NCBI GenBank assembly: GCA_035620375.1
Contig: DASPGX010000029.1
Coordinates: forward strand, 1-23,806
Reading direction: 5' to 3'
DNA length: 23,806 nt
From: DASPGX01 sp035620375
GTDB lineage: Bacteria > Patescibacteriota > Minisyncoccia > 2-02-FULL-40-12 > GWA2-44-9
A model generated the notes under the pieces. The model searched no databases, was not told the DNA's origin, and was given only the letters and a program-made list of their open reading frames with translations. Positions 1-7,731 of the stretch are shown one piece after another. The position numbers and the translations under genes are program-made. Within the stretch, counting starts at the first letter, position 1; every line of letters starts with the position of its first letter.

Positions 1-531
1 GTGAAGGACGATATCGTCCTGATTACCCATGACCATTACGACCACAATGCGTCCGGGGACGCGCCCGAAGGCGCGCTCATCGTGCGCGGACCGGGCGAAT
101 ACGAATCCAAAGGCGTGCGCATCCGGGGCATCGCGTCGTTCCATGACAAGTCATCGGGGTCCGAGCGGGGACTGAACACCATATACCTCATCCATGCCGA
201 GGACATGACGCTGTGCCATCTGGGCGACCTTGGCCAGGAGTCGCTGACCGACACGCAGCTGGAAGCCATCGGAGATGTGGATGTCCTGTTCGTTCCGGTG
301 GGAGGAACGTACACGACCGACGGAAAGGAGGCCGCCGGCGTCGTCAGTCAGGTGGAGCCGAAAATCATCGTCCCCATGCACTTCGCGGTACCCGGGCTGA
401 AGATTGACCTTGATGACGCCAAGAAGTTCATCAAGGAAATCGGACTGGACGCCGAGAAGACGGACAAGCTCAAGCTCGCCGCCAAATCGCTTCCCGTGGA
501 TGAGACCAAGCTGTATCTGCTTCAGGCCTGA
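1..531 (+). CDS. Metallo-beta-lactamase-fold hydrolase, 5' part missing
   Basis: This is the C-terminal ~176 residues of an MBL-fold metal-dependent hydrolase of the UPF0173/UlaG-like type. The metal-binding HxHxDH motif is seen at residues 10-15 of the visible part (THDHYDHN). A second His-Asp pair lies at HLGDLG (His73, Asp76) and a late His at PMHF (His127), the expected order of ligands. In this family about 40-50 residues, including the first beta strands, precede the HxHxDH motif, so the gene almost certainly begins upstream of the window and the GTG at base 1 is not its true start. The substrate cannot be told from sequence. The next gene starts two bases after its stop, which suggests co-transcription. 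Confidence 0.85.
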   Translation: MKDDIVLITHDHYDHNASGDAPEGALIVRGPGEYESKGVRIRGIASFHDKSSGSERGLNTIYLIHAEDMTLCHLGDLGQESLTDTQLEAIGDVDVLFVPVGGTYTTDGKEAAGVVSQVEPKIIVPMHFAVPGLKIDLDDAKKFIKEIGLDAEKTDKLKLAAKSLPVDETKLYLLQA

Positions 532-533
532 CG

Positions 534-878
534 ATGTCCATCATCAAAGAGCTGCATGACCAGCCGGAATGGGTCCGCCTGTCCCTGTTCGTCCTGTCCT
601 GTGCGACGGTCGTCTCCGTGGTGCTGTCCGGGTGGTTCATGTCATTCGAGCGCAGCGCCATTACTTCGATGACCGATCCGGAAACCGCGGCGGAGCGTCT
701 GGCCGAGCGCGAGCGTTCCCGCGGTCCGGGGCCGCTTACGGCGGTGGGGAAGTGGTCTTCGGCGGCAGCGGCAAGCATCGGAAAACTCGTCGGCTTTGAC
801 CGGGAAAAGGGCTTTGACAGCACGCCCCGGAATGGGCACAATGAGGAGCGCACATATCTGTTGCCGCTGTCCGAATAG
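534..878 (+). CDS. Small one-helix membrane protein of unknown function
   Basis: A 114-residue protein of no recognised family. Residues ~15-37 (LSLFVLSCATVVSVVLSGWF region) form one clear transmembrane segment. A hydrophilic Arg/Glu-rich stretch (TAAERLAERERSRG) and a tail with few features follow. It starts two bases after the MBL-fold gene, so the two probably share a transcript. No strong Shine-Dalgarno site is visible, only a weak AGG, so translational coupling is plausible. It is probably a membrane-anchored accessory protein, but nothing in the sequence shows a function. Confidence 0.7.
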   Translation: MSIIKELHDQPEWVRLSLFVLSCATVVSVVLSGWFMSFERSAITSMTDPETAAERLAERERSRGPGPLTAVGKWSSAAAASIGKLVGFDREKGFDSTPRNGHNEERTYLLPLSE

Positions 879-942
879 GGCTGGCGGCGGATTTTTTGAA
901 CCTGTCCCGACGATACTTTTCACAAGCGAAATCGCTCCCGTT

Positions 943-1022
943 CGGCCGAGGCGAGGAAGTGCGACGACGGTGTAGACTCTACGCCGAGGAGCACTGACGA
1001 TGCCGCAGGCGGACGAGAGCGG
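943..1022. repeat. Intergenic GAGCG-rich element with small hairpin upstream of gyrA
   Basis: The 183-base gap between the small membrane protein and gyrA holds a G/A-rich stretch with a short hairpin (GGTGTAGA/TCTACGCC, about bases 969-985) followed by GAGGAGC. A similar arrangement, a CCGTAC-type hairpin followed by ACGAGGAGCG, recurs near 7917-7955 and on the minus strand near 13229-13256. It may belong to a dispersed structured repeat family. The similarity was judged by eye and is weak. Confidence 0.3.
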
Positions 1023-1061
1023 TTGCAGCTGAAAGGGTATCGCCGGGACAGGTTCCTCATT

Positions 1062-3482
1062 ATGGCGACCACGATACACGCGCGGGAAATCACGGAAGAA
1101 ATAAAGAAATCGTACCTGGAGTACGCGATGAGCGTCATCGTTTCGCGCGCTCTTCCGGATGTCCGTGACGGCCTCAAACCGGTCCACCGCCGCATTCTGT
1201 GGGGGATGTGGGAGGCCGGGAACGCCGCCGGCTCCAAGCTCCGCAAATCCGCGAACACGGTGGGCGAAGTCATGGGCCGCTACCATCCCCACGGGGACTC
1301 GGCCATTTATGACTCCCTGGTGCGCATGGCGCAGGATTTTTCGCTCCGGTACCCGCTGGTCCAGGGGCAGGGGAACTTCGGCAACATCGACGGCGACAAT
1401 GCCGCGGCGATGCGGTACACGGAAGCCCGCTTGGCGCGCATCAGCGACGAGATGCTTTCGGATATCGGGAAGGATACCGTGGACTTCCGGCCGAACTACG
1501 ACAACTCGCGAAAGGAGCCGAGCGTCCTGCCGGCCAAGATTCCGAACCTGCTCATCAACGGGTCCATGGGCATCGCGGTCGGCATGGCGACGAACATTCC
1601 GCCGCACAATCTGACGGAAGTTCTGGACGCGCTCATGCACCTGGCGGACAACCCGGACGCGGATGTCCGCGAGCTTATGCAGTTCATCAAGGGCCCGGAC
1701 TTCCCGACGGGAGGCTCCATATATAACGAAAAGGACATCCACGCCGCGTACGCGTCGGGGAAGGGTCCCGTCATCTGCCGCGGCACGGCCGAAATCACCG
1801 AGGGCAAGCGCGGATTCACCATCGTCGTAACCGAAATTCCGTACCAGGTAGTCAAGGCGGACCTCATCACCCATATCGCCGACCTGGTGAAGGAGAAGAA
1901 GCTGGACGGCATCAAGGATATCCGCGACGAGTCCGCAAAGGACATCCGTATCGTCATCGAGCTCAAGCAGGACGCGTTTCCCAAGAAGGTCCTGAACGCG
2001 CTGTTCAAATACACGGAACTCCAGAAGACGTTCCACTTCAACATGCTTGCGCTGACCGGCGGCATCCAGCCGCAGGTGCTCGGACTCAAACAGCTGCTGG
2101 AACAGTTCGTGGCGCACCGCCGCGAGGTCGTCACGCGGCGCTCGAAGTACGACCTTGAGCGCGCCAAGGAGCGGGCGCACATCCTGGAAGGACTTAAGAA
2201 GGCCCTGGACCACATCGACCGCATCATCGCGACCATCAAGAAGTCCGCGACGCGCGAGGAGGCTCACGCGAACCTGATGAAGAACTTCAAGCTGTCCGAC
2301 CGGCAGGCGACCGCCATCCTGGAGATGCAGCTGCAGCGCCTCGCGGGCCTTGAGCGCAAAAAGATCGAGGACGAGCTCAAGGAGAAGCGGGAGCTTATCG
2401 CATACCTGGAAGACCTGCTCAAGAGTCCCAAGAAACTGCTGGGCGTAGTCAAGAAGGAGTTTCAGGAGATTAAGGAGAAATACGGCGACGAGCGGCGGAC
2501 CAAGGTCATCAAGTCCGCGCTCCGCGAAATCGGCGATGAGGAGCTCGTGCCCGAGGAGGACGCGTTGTTCATGCTGACCCGCGGCGGGTACATCAAGCGG
2601 CTCCCGCCCGACGAACTCAAGAGCCAGAAGCGCGGCGGCAAGGGACTTATCGGCATCGCGACGAAGGAGGAGGACGTCGTATCCCACTTCTTCCTGGGGA
2701 ACACGCATGACAGCATTCTGTTCTTCACGAACTCCGGAAAGGTGTTTCAGGTGAAGGGGTACGAGGTGCCCGAGGCGGGCCGGCAGGCCAAGGGCCGGGC
2801 CATAGCGAATTTCATCCAGGTCACTGCAAACGACGTCATCACCGCGGTCGTCCCGGTTCCCAAGGAGGGCAAAGGCGCGTTCCTGTTCATGGCGACCACC
2901 AAGGGCGTCATCAAGAAGGTCCCCATTGATGCGTTTGAGAATGTCAGGCGCAGCGGCATCCTGGCCATCAACCTGAAGCCGGACGACCGGCTCGGCTGGG
3001 TCATGGAGTCTTCCGGAAACGACCAGGTCATCATGTCCACGGCCGAAGGCAGCGCCATCCGGTTCGCGGAAAGGGATGTGCGCCCCATGGGCCGGACGGC
3101 GGCGGGCGTCCTCGGGATGCGGCTGGATGCAAGCGACCAGGTGGTCGGTGCGGACATCATCCCGGCAAAGGCGGAGAAAGGACTGCAGTTGCTCGCCGTC
3201 ATGGCGAACGGGTACGGCAAACGGACGGATTTGAGCCAGTACAAAGTCCAGAAGCGCGGAGGGCGGGGGATTCTGACCGCGAACATTACGACGAAGACGG
3301 GGCCGTTGGTTTCGGCGCACGTGGTCAGCGAGGAGAACGTGGACATTATCGCGGTATCGAAGAAGGGGCAGGTCATCCGGACGGCGATTTCCGGCATTTC
3401 GGTGCTCTCGCGCGCGACACAGGGGGTGCGGGTTATGAAGCTGGCTGCCAGCGACGAGTTAGCACTCGTCGTTTTGGTATAG
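1062..3482 (+). CDS. gyrA: DNA gyrase subunit A
   Basis: GyrA is the DNA-breaking and rejoining subunit of gyrase, which introduces negative supercoils together with GyrB. The protein has 806 residues. The N-terminal breakage-reunion domain includes the quinolone-resistance region HPHGDSAIYD, with Ser80 and Asp84 at the positions of E. coli Ser83/Asp87. The catalytic Tyr119 lies in AAMRYTEARL. A coiled coil lies at about residues 370-490. The C-terminal beta-pinwheel carries a GyrA box, QKRGGKG at residues 522-528, which argues for GyrA rather than ParC; the usual box is QRRGGKG. The ATG at 1062 (MATTIHAREI) is chosen because family homology begins there. An in-frame TTG at 1023 would add 13 residues that do not look native. 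A rho-independent terminator follows. Confidence 0.97.
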   Translation: MATTIHAREITEEIKKSYLEYAMSVIVSRALPDVRDGLKPVHRRILWGMWEAGNAAGSKLRKSANTVGEVMGRYHPHGDSAIYDSLVRMAQDFSLRYPLVQGQGNFGNIDGDNAAAMRYTEARLARISDEMLSDIGKDTVDFRPNYDNSRKEPSVLPAKIPNLLINGSMGIAVGMATNIPPHNLTEVLDALMHLADNPDADVRELMQFIKGPDFPTGGSIYNEKDIHAAYASGKGPVICRGTAEITEGKRGFTIVVTEIPYQVVKADLITHIADLVKEKKLDGIKDIRDESAKDIRIVIELKQDAFPKKVLNALFKYTELQKTFHFNMLALTGGIQPQVLGLKQLLEQFVAHRREVVTRRSKYDLERAKERAHILEGLKKALDHIDRIIATIKKSATREEAHANLMKNFKLSDRQATAILEMQLQRLAGLERKKIEDELKEKRELIAYLEDLLKSPKKLLGVVKKEFQEIKEKYGDERRTKVIKSALREIGDEELVPEEDALFMLTRGGYIKRLPPDELKSQKRGGKGLIGIATKEEDVVSHFFLGNTHDSILFFTNSGKVFQVKGYEVPEAGRQAKGRAIANFIQVTANDVITAVVPVPKEGKGAFLFMATTKGVIKKVPIDAFENVRRSGILAINLKPDDRLGWVMESSGNDQVIMSTAEGSAIRFAERDVRPMGRTAAGVLGMRLDASDQVVGADIIPAKAEKGLQLLAVMANGYGKRTDLSQYKVQKRGGRGILTANITTKTGPLVSAHVVSEENVDIIAVSKKGQVIRTAISGISVLSRATQGVRVMKLAASDELALVVLV

Positions 3483-3500
3483 CCGCTCCACAAAAGCACC

Positions 3501-3525
3501 GCCCGCCCGGGTTGGGCGGGCTTTT
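3501..3525 (+). terminator. Rho-independent terminator after gyrA
   Basis: An 8-bp perfect GC stem (GCCCGCCC 3501-3508 with GGGCGGGC 3514-3521, loop GGGTT) is followed by TTTTGTT. It starts 19 bases after the gyrA stop. An upstream A-run could make it partly bidirectional. Confidence 0.85.
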
Positions 3526-3583
3526 GTTCCCCTGACCGCCGTGTCCGGCGGTCCGGCGATGTTCATTACATAGCTATCCTCTG

Positions 3584-3592
3584 TGGTATCAT
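3584..3592 (+). promoter_or_regulatory. Extended -10 promoter, leaderless geometry (methyltransferase)
   Basis: TGG-TATCAT (-10 hexamer 3587-3592) is followed by exactly six bases and then the ATG at 3599. Transcription normally starts about 7 bases after the -10, so the predicted mRNA begins at or next to the ATG. No good -35 and no Shine-Dalgarno site are visible. Confidence 0.6.
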
Positions 3593-3598
3593 GAACCT

Positions 3599-4138
3599 AT
3601 GGTAACCACTGCGGGCGGTTTTCTGGACACCGAGCGCATCGCCGGGGAGCTCGGGATTGCCGAGGGCATGCATGTCGGCGATTTCGGATGCGGCTCCGGC
3701 TACTTCACCGTTTCGGCGGCGCGCAGGGTGGGTCCCGAGGGCCGGGTATACGCCGTTGACGTGCAGACGGGGCCGCTTGAGGCGGTGGTTGCCAAGGGCC
3801 AGCAGGCCGGACTGGAAAACATCGTACCGGTGCGGGCCGACCTCGAAGTACTCGGCGGGACAAACATTCCGGCGGACGCGCTGGACGTCGTCCTCCTCGC
3901 GAACGTGCTGTTCCAGTCGCAGAAAAAGGACGCCATCGTCAAAGAGGCGCAGCGGACGCTCAAAGCGGGCGGCCGTCTGCTCGTCATCGACTGGAAGAAG
4001 GGTGCGGGAGGGGCGGTTCCCGACGAACTCCGGTCGGATCCGGAGGCCATGAAAAAGCTCGTGACGGGAACGGGATTCTCGCATGAACGCGACGTGGATG
4101 CCGGCCCCTTCTATTTCGGCCAGGTTTTCAGGAAATGA
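3599..4138 (+). CDS. Class I SAM-dependent methyltransferase
   Basis: A 179-residue Rossmann-fold methyltransferase of the UbiE/Methyltransf_11-like type. Motif I, VGDFGCGSGYF (residues 26-36), binds S-adenosylmethionine. An acidic residue that would contact the ribose lies at AVDV (Asp54). A motif-IV-like LDVVLLANVLF and a later GGRLLVIDWK strand complete the fold. The N-terminus is short, so this is a stand-alone catalytic domain. The substrate is unknown. The ATG at 3599 sits six bases after an extended -10, and an earlier ATG at 3591 is out of frame. The solute-binding protein gene starts four bases after the stop, which suggests a shared transcript. Confidence 0.9.
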   Translation: MVTTAGGFLDTERIAGELGIAEGMHVGDFGCGSGYFTVSAARRVGPEGRVYAVDVQTGPLEAVVAKGQQAGLENIVPVRADLEVLGGTNIPADALDVVLLANVLFQSQKKDAIVKEAQRTLKAGGRLLVIDWKKGAGGAVPDELRSDPEAMKKLVTGTGFSHERDVDAGPFYFGQVFRK

Positions 4139-4142
4139 CGCC

Positions 4143-5474
4143 ATGAACCTTTCGTCCTACCTCACGTCAAACCGGCTGGTATACATCCTCATCGGCGGAA
4201 TCGCGTTTCTGGTGTTCGTCACGCTCATCGTCATTGTGTCCAACTTCGGAGGCGGGGGCGGGGGACAGGCCGGCGCCGACCTGACGTTCTGGGGAACCTT
4301 CGACGACGTCGCCGTCATGGACGGAGCCATCCGCGAGTATCAGCGGGCGAACCCGGGCGTGAAGGTCCTGTATTCGGTGTTCCCGTACGCGGACTACGAA
4401 CGGGAACTGGTGAACGCGCTCGCGGCGGGAACCGGCCCGGACATTTTCATGGCGCACCACACGTGGCTGCCCAAGCACGGCGATAAGATGCTTGCCGCGC
4501 CCGAGCGCGTCGCGGGGGAGGACCAGCCGTTTTTCACCGTGGCGCAGTTCCGGAACACGTTCGTCGACGTTGCGGAGCAGGATCTGACGGCGGGCGGGCT
4601 GGTGTACGCCATGCCGTTGTACATGGATACGCTCGCACTGTATTACAACCGGGACGTGTTCGGTTCGGCGGGCGTCGCGCTTCCTCCGGCGACCTGGCAG
4701 GATTTTCTTGACGTCGTGCCGAAGCTGGTGATCAAGGACGAGAACTTCAACATCGTGCAGGCCGCGGTTCCCCTGGGGACGGCGCGGAACGTGAACCGCT
4801 CCACGGACATTCTGATGATGCTTATGCTTCAGAACGGCGTGCGTATGGTGAACGACCAGCTGACCCAGGCGACGTTTTCCACGAGCGTGGACGGCCAGCC
4901 GGTGGGGGAGAACGCGTTGACGTTCTACACGCAGTTCGCGATGCCGACACAGCAGGTGTACACCTGGAACGATGCGCAGGATTACAGCGTAGATGCGTTC
5001 GCCGCGGGCAAGGCCGCGATGATGCTCAATTACAGCCATCAGATTCCGCTCATCCGCGCCAAGAATCCGCGGCTCAACTTCACGGTGGCGCCGGCGCCGC
5101 AGCATAACGTCGCCGATGCGCGCACCTATGCCAGTTACTTCGCGGTCGCGGTATCACGGCAGACGGCAAGCCCCGCCGCCGCATGGCGGTTCGTGAGGTA
5201 CCTTACCGCAGGGGACGGCACGGTCACGTACCTGAACGCGTCCCTGCGGCCGTCCGCGCGGCGCGACCTCATCGACCAACAGCAGCATGACACCGACCTG
5301 GGCGTGTTCGCGCGTCAGGCCCTGACCGCACGGTCCTGGTTCCAGGTGGACAGCACCGCCATCGAGACCATCTTCGCCGACATGATAGAGAACGTCATTC
5401 TCGGCCGACAGACGGTCCGTCAGGCGCTCCAGCAGGCGCAATCCGCAGTATCCGTCCGCATGAGCGGGCGGTAA
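4143..5474 (+). CDS. Membrane-anchored extracellular solute-binding protein (family 1-like)
   Basis: A 443-residue protein resembling the sugar-type substrate-binding proteins of ABC importers. Instead of a lipobox it has an uncleaved-looking transmembrane anchor (residues ~12-34) followed by a Gly-rich linker. The binding-protein domain then opens with LTFWGTFDDVAVMDGAIREY and NPGVKVLYSV, typical of the family's first strand and helix. Later GPDIFMAHHTWLP and AMPLYMDTLALYYNRDVF match family signatures. The ATG at 4143 is chosen: it lies four bases past the upstream stop and places the anchor right at the N-terminus, while a start at 4083 would sit inside the methyltransferase gene. No permease or ATPase gene is in the window, so its partner and ligand are unknown. 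Its place beside pilin-like genes hints at a surface role. Confidence 0.87.
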   Translation: MNLSSYLTSNRLVYILIGGIAFLVFVTLIVIVSNFGGGGGGQAGADLTFWGTFDDVAVMDGAIREYQRANPGVKVLYSVFPYADYERELVNALAAGTGPDIFMAHHTWLPKHGDKMLAAPERVAGEDQPFFTVAQFRNTFVDVAEQDLTAGGLVYAMPLYMDTLALYYNRDVFGSAGVALPPATWQDFLDVVPKLVIKDENFNIVQAAVPLGTARNVNRSTDILMMLMLQNGVRMVNDQLTQATFSTSVDGQPVGENALTFYTQFAMPTQQVYTWNDAQDYSVDAFAAGKAAMMLNYSHQIPLIRAKNPRLNFTVAPAPQHNVADARTYASYFAVAVSRQTASPAAAWRFVRYLTAGDGTVTYLNASLRPSARRDLIDQQQHDTDLGVFARQALTARSWFQVDSTAIETIFADMIENVILGRQTVRQALQQAQSAVSVRMSGR

Positions 5475-5482
5475 CCCGGCTC

Positions 5483-6535
5483 ATGAGCAGGCGCATCGCA
5501 CTTATCCTCATTCTTCTGACGCTCGCCGCGGTCCCCACCGCGGTTTCGGCGCAGGCCACCACGCTCTCCGGCTTGGATATTTTCCCCATCGTCCGGTGCG
5601 GAACGAGCGGGACGCCCGAATGCACGCCGTGCGGATTCCTGGACATCCTGGAGAACATCATCAAGTTCCTCACCGTCGGCGTCACCGGCCCAATCGCCGC
5701 GGCGCTGTTCATCTATGCGGGAGTTCTGTTCCTGTTTTACGGAGCGAACGTCAACATGGCCCAGCGGGCCAGGACGGTGCTGACGAATACGGTCTACGGG
5801 GTTCTCATCATCCTGCTCGCCTGGCTCATCGTCGTACAGCTCATCAAGGCAATCGCGGACGGCAGCGAGGCGGACCGGTGGTATGAATTCAGTTGTCCCG
5901 AATTCCTGGTCCGCGCGGGACGCCCGACGCCGGGGCCGGCACCGCGTCCTGTACCCGAGGGCGGAGGCGCGATTTTCCGTCTTCCGCCGGACAACAGCTG
6001 TGACGTCGCGCTCCTGTCCCAACGGTATGCCACGAACCCGAGCGTTACCGCCGAATCCCCGGGAATCGTACAGCTCCGCGACTGCCTGCTCCGCGACCCC
6101 GTCGTAAAGGCCATGACGGACGAGGACCAGTTGTATTCGTATGAACGGAACAACCCGTTGTGCAACCTTACCCGCGGCGAACGGGTCTGCGGTCCGTGCG
6201 CACATTCCCGCGGGTCATGTCACTACGGCGGCGGCGGAGGGTCCGACGGTGCCGAATCCGTGGATTTCAATGCCAAGGAGGGCGGGAAAATCACGGTGCA
6301 TTACGTCACGGAATCCCGCCAGATTGTGCAGAATCTGGACGACAGTTCGTGTGAGGGCAACAAGTGTTCCTCGGCGAGCGGGGAGTCAGGGCTGGCCAAG
6401 GAGCTGGTGAAGGCGGCGATGGAGGAGAATTGCCAGTTCAAATGGATGAACTTCGAAAAGGACCACACCCATGTGACCGCGCCGTCCTGCGATGCGGACG
6501 GAAAGGTTCTTGGACGCACGACGGGCATCTTCTGA
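5483..6535 (+). CDS. T4SS-type pilin-like membrane protein with putative M15-type peptidase domain
   Basis: A 350-residue two-part protein. The N-terminus has a signal peptide (likely cleavage after VSA, residue 23) and the two hydrophobic helices (~62-86 and ~103-125) typical of the TrbC/VirB2-like pilin family of Patescibacteria. A Pro/Gly-rich linker (147-163) leads to a Cys-rich C-terminal domain. Its pattern S-C-H247-Y-G-G followed by S-V-D261-F, then D-H328-T-H330-V, resembles the His/Asp/HxH zinc ligands of M15 D,D-peptidases (SxHxxGxAxD and HxH). Several Cys (e.g. 227, 236, 239, 246) could form disulfides. If active, it would cut peptidoglycan peptides outside the cell near the assembled pilin; this is inference. 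It starts eight bases after the binding-protein gene. Confidence 0.75.
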   Translation: MSRRIALILILLTLAAVPTAVSAQATTLSGLDIFPIVRCGTSGTPECTPCGFLDILENIIKFLTVGVTGPIAAALFIYAGVLFLFYGANVNMAQRARTVLTNTVYGVLIILLAWLIVVQLIKAIADGSEADRWYEFSCPEFLVRAGRPTPGPAPRPVPEGGGAIFRLPPDNSCDVALLSQRYATNPSVTAESPGIVQLRDCLLRDPVVKAMTDEDQLYSYERNNPLCNLTRGERVCGPCAHSRGSCHYGGGGGSDGAESVDFNAKEGGKITVHYVTESRQIVQNLDDSSCEGNKCSSASGESGLAKELVKAAMEENCQFKWMNFEKDHTHVTAPSCDADGKVLGRTTGIF

Positions 6536-6541
6536 TATACT
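6533..6541 (+). promoter_or_regulatory. Extended -10 promoter (TGA-TATACT) ahead of pilin gene
   Basis: TGA-TATACT, with the hexamer at 6536-6541, has a possible -35 TTGGAC at 6510-6515 (20-base spacer, long). The ATG at 6549 lies seven bases beyond the hexamer, so the transcript would start at or just before it. The TG of the extended -10 is part of the upstream gene's TGA stop. Confidence 0.55.
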
Positions 6542-6548
6542 GATGCAT

Positions 6549-6878
6549 ATGCGGACCGCCTTTTTTGTCGCTATTTCCTTCCTCCTGCCCGCTATCGCCC
6601 GCGCGCAGAGTTTCAAGCTGACCAATCCGCTGGGCGGGAACGCACAGGACGTCGGCGACCTCATCGATTTGGTGGCCCAGAACCTGCTCCGCGTGGCGAT
6701 TCCCATCGCCATACTCATGTATATCTACGCGGGCATCCGGTTCATTGTCTCCCGCGGCAACCCGGCGGGAACCACGCAGGCTAAGAACATCATGTGGTAT
6801 ACGAGCATCGGGCTGGCCATCATCCTTATCGGCGGCGGATTCGTGGACCTTATCCAGAGCATCCTCAACCTTGGCTGA
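6549..6878 (+). CDS. T4SS pilin-like protein (paralog 1)
   Basis: A ~109-residue protein. It has a signal peptide ending at ARA-QS, a short extracellular segment, then two hydrophobic helices (LLRVAIPIAILMYIYAGIRFIVS and NIMWYTSIGLAIILIGGGFVDLI) joined by the polar loop RGNPAGTTQAK. This is the architecture of the T4SS pilin family common in Parcubacteria. Two in-frame ATGs exist, at 6543 and 6549. The second is preferred because it lies at the predicted transcription start; choosing the first adds two residues. It overlaps the next paralog by eight bases. It likely forms surface filaments or is part of a DNA-uptake or secretion apparatus, by family analogy only. Confidence 0.82.
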   Translation: MRTAFFVAISFLLPAIARAQSFKLTNPLGGNAQDVGDLIDLVAQNLLRVAIPIAILMYIYAGIRFIVSRGNPAGTTQAKNIMWYTSIGLAIILIGGGFVDLIQSILNLG

Positions 6879-7239
6879 ACTCCGGACAATCGCGCGTAAT
6901 GCGGGGTTCGTCCTTGCCGGGGCGGTGCTGGGGTCCGCGCCCGCGGTATTCGCCCAGCTCACGACGACGCGGGTTCAGCCGTCCGGCGGCAAGTTCACGT
7001 TCGACCGTGTCGTGGGCATCCTGTACGGCCTGGCGGAGTTTCTCATACGGGCGGCGCTCGTCATCGCGGTCATCGCCATCATCTGGTACGCGATACTCAT
7101 CATGTTGTCGGGCAGCAATCCCGCGCGCCACGCCGAGGCGAAGAAGGGGATTTGGTGGGCCATCATCGGCGCCGCGGTCATCCTCGGAGTCGAGGTCATC
7201 ATTGCGACCATCAAGGGCGTGGTGGATTCTCTCCGCTGA
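6871..7239 (+). CDS. T4SS pilin-like protein (paralog 2)
   Basis: A 122-residue paralog of its neighbours. A TTG start at 6871 gives a signal peptide ending at VFA-QL. Two helices follow (AEFLIRAALVIAVIAIIWYAILIML and IWWAIIGAAVILGVEVIIATI) around a GSNPARHAEAKK loop that aligns with the RGNPAGTTQAK loop of paralog 1. TTG is chosen because no ATG lies between the upstream frame and the signal peptide, and a later GTG would cut the signal. The first eight bases overlap the end of paralog 1, and no Shine-Dalgarno site is evident, so translation is probably coupled. Confidence 0.78.
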   Translation: MAELRTIARNAGFVLAGAVLGSAPAVFAQLTTTRVQPSGGKFTFDRVVGILYGLAEFLIRAALVIAVIAIIWYAILIMLSGSNPARHAEAKKGIWWAIIGAAVILGVEVIIATIKGVVDSLR

Positions 7240-7277
7240 TGTTGATGAATCATTCCCGCAGATCTCCGGTTCTGCGG

Positions 7278-7283
7278 TATCAT
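7278..7283 (+). promoter_or_regulatory. -10 element TATCAT ahead of third pilin gene
   Basis: GGTATCAT here repeats the GGTATCAT upstream of the methyltransferase. Six bases separate the hexamer from the ATG at 7290, which predicts a transcript beginning on that ATG. Confidence 0.5.
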
Positions 7284-7289
7284 ATACAT

Positions 7290-7316
7290 ATGCACAGAAA
7301 GGGGGTGTCGGCATGA
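7290..7316 (+). other. Possible 8-codon leader ORF overlapping the third pilin gene
   Basis: ATG at the predicted transcription start opens MHRKGVSA and stops at TGA 7314-7316, overlapping the ATG of the pilin gene at 7313 as ATGA. The Shine-Dalgarno sequence of the pilin gene (AAGGGGG) lies inside this small frame. It may couple translation, or be a by-product of the geometry. Confidence 0.3.
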
Positions 7317-7675
7317 AGCAGAAATTCGTACGGGCGGCCCAGGCCGCTGCGGCGACCGTTCTTGCGTTCGGTCCCGCGGTAGCGTTGGCGCAGCTCAGCC
7401 AGCCCCGCGTTCCCGGAGGGCTCGGCGGAAGCGGAGAAATCACCACCGGCACTTTGGAGCGCCTGCTGAACCAGTTGGCGAACTTCCTTATCACGGCCAG
7501 TGTCATCATCGCGGTCATCATCATCGTCTACGGCGGTATCATGTGGATGTACAAGGGCGCGGATGAGGGCAAGAAGTGGGTAACGAAGGGCGTCATCGGC
7601 GTGGCCATCGTCTTGGCCGTCGGTCTGATTCTCCGGACGGTTGCCCGGATTGTGCAGTCTCAATCCATCACGTAG
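7313..7675 (+). CDS. T4SS pilin-like protein (paralog 3)
   Basis: A 120-residue paralog. The signal peptide ends at ALA-QL. A Gly-rich segment (RVPGGLGGSGEI) is followed by two helices (LANFLITASVIIAVIIIVYGGIMWMY and GVIGVAIVLAVGLILRTVARIV) with the charged loop KGADEGKKWVT. The ATG at 7313 is chosen because a strong AGAAAGGGGGTG site lies upstream at good spacing. The frame is open far upstream, but that part is the shadow of paralog 2. It is the last gene of the pilin cluster before a bidirectional terminator. Unlike paralogs 1 and 2, it has its own promoter and a clear ribosome binding site. Confidence 0.85.
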   Translation: MKQKFVRAAQAAAATVLAFGPAVALAQLSQPRVPGGLGGSGEITTGTLERLLNQLANFLITASVIIAVIIIVYGGIMWMYKGADEGKKWVTKGVIGVAIVLAVGLILRTVARIVQSQSIT

Positions 7676-7692
7676 GTATTCGTAGCGCTACG

Positions 7693-7726
7693 AACATAAA
7701 CGACCCGCTCGGGTCGTTTATGTTTT
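7693..7726. terminator. Bidirectional terminator between pilin cluster and tRNA-Leu
   Basis: A 14-bp perfect stem (7693-7706 with 7711-7724, loop GCTC) rich in A/T at its base, followed by TT on the plus strand. It closes the pilin cluster on the plus strand and the tRNA-Leu transcript on the minus strand. Confidence 0.85.
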
Positions 7727-7731
7727 GAGTG

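Noticed and set aside
642..3320. Long open frame (892 codons) on the minus strand opposite gyrA
   Set aside because: The translation is rich in Arg/Val/Leu/Asp without motifs and lies antisense to a fully conserved gyrA; it is a shadow of high-GC coding sequence.
4167..5105. 312-codon minus-strand frame opposite the solute-binding protein
   Set aside because: Composition (His/Arg-rich) and lack of a ribosome binding site or motifs mark it as an antisense shadow.
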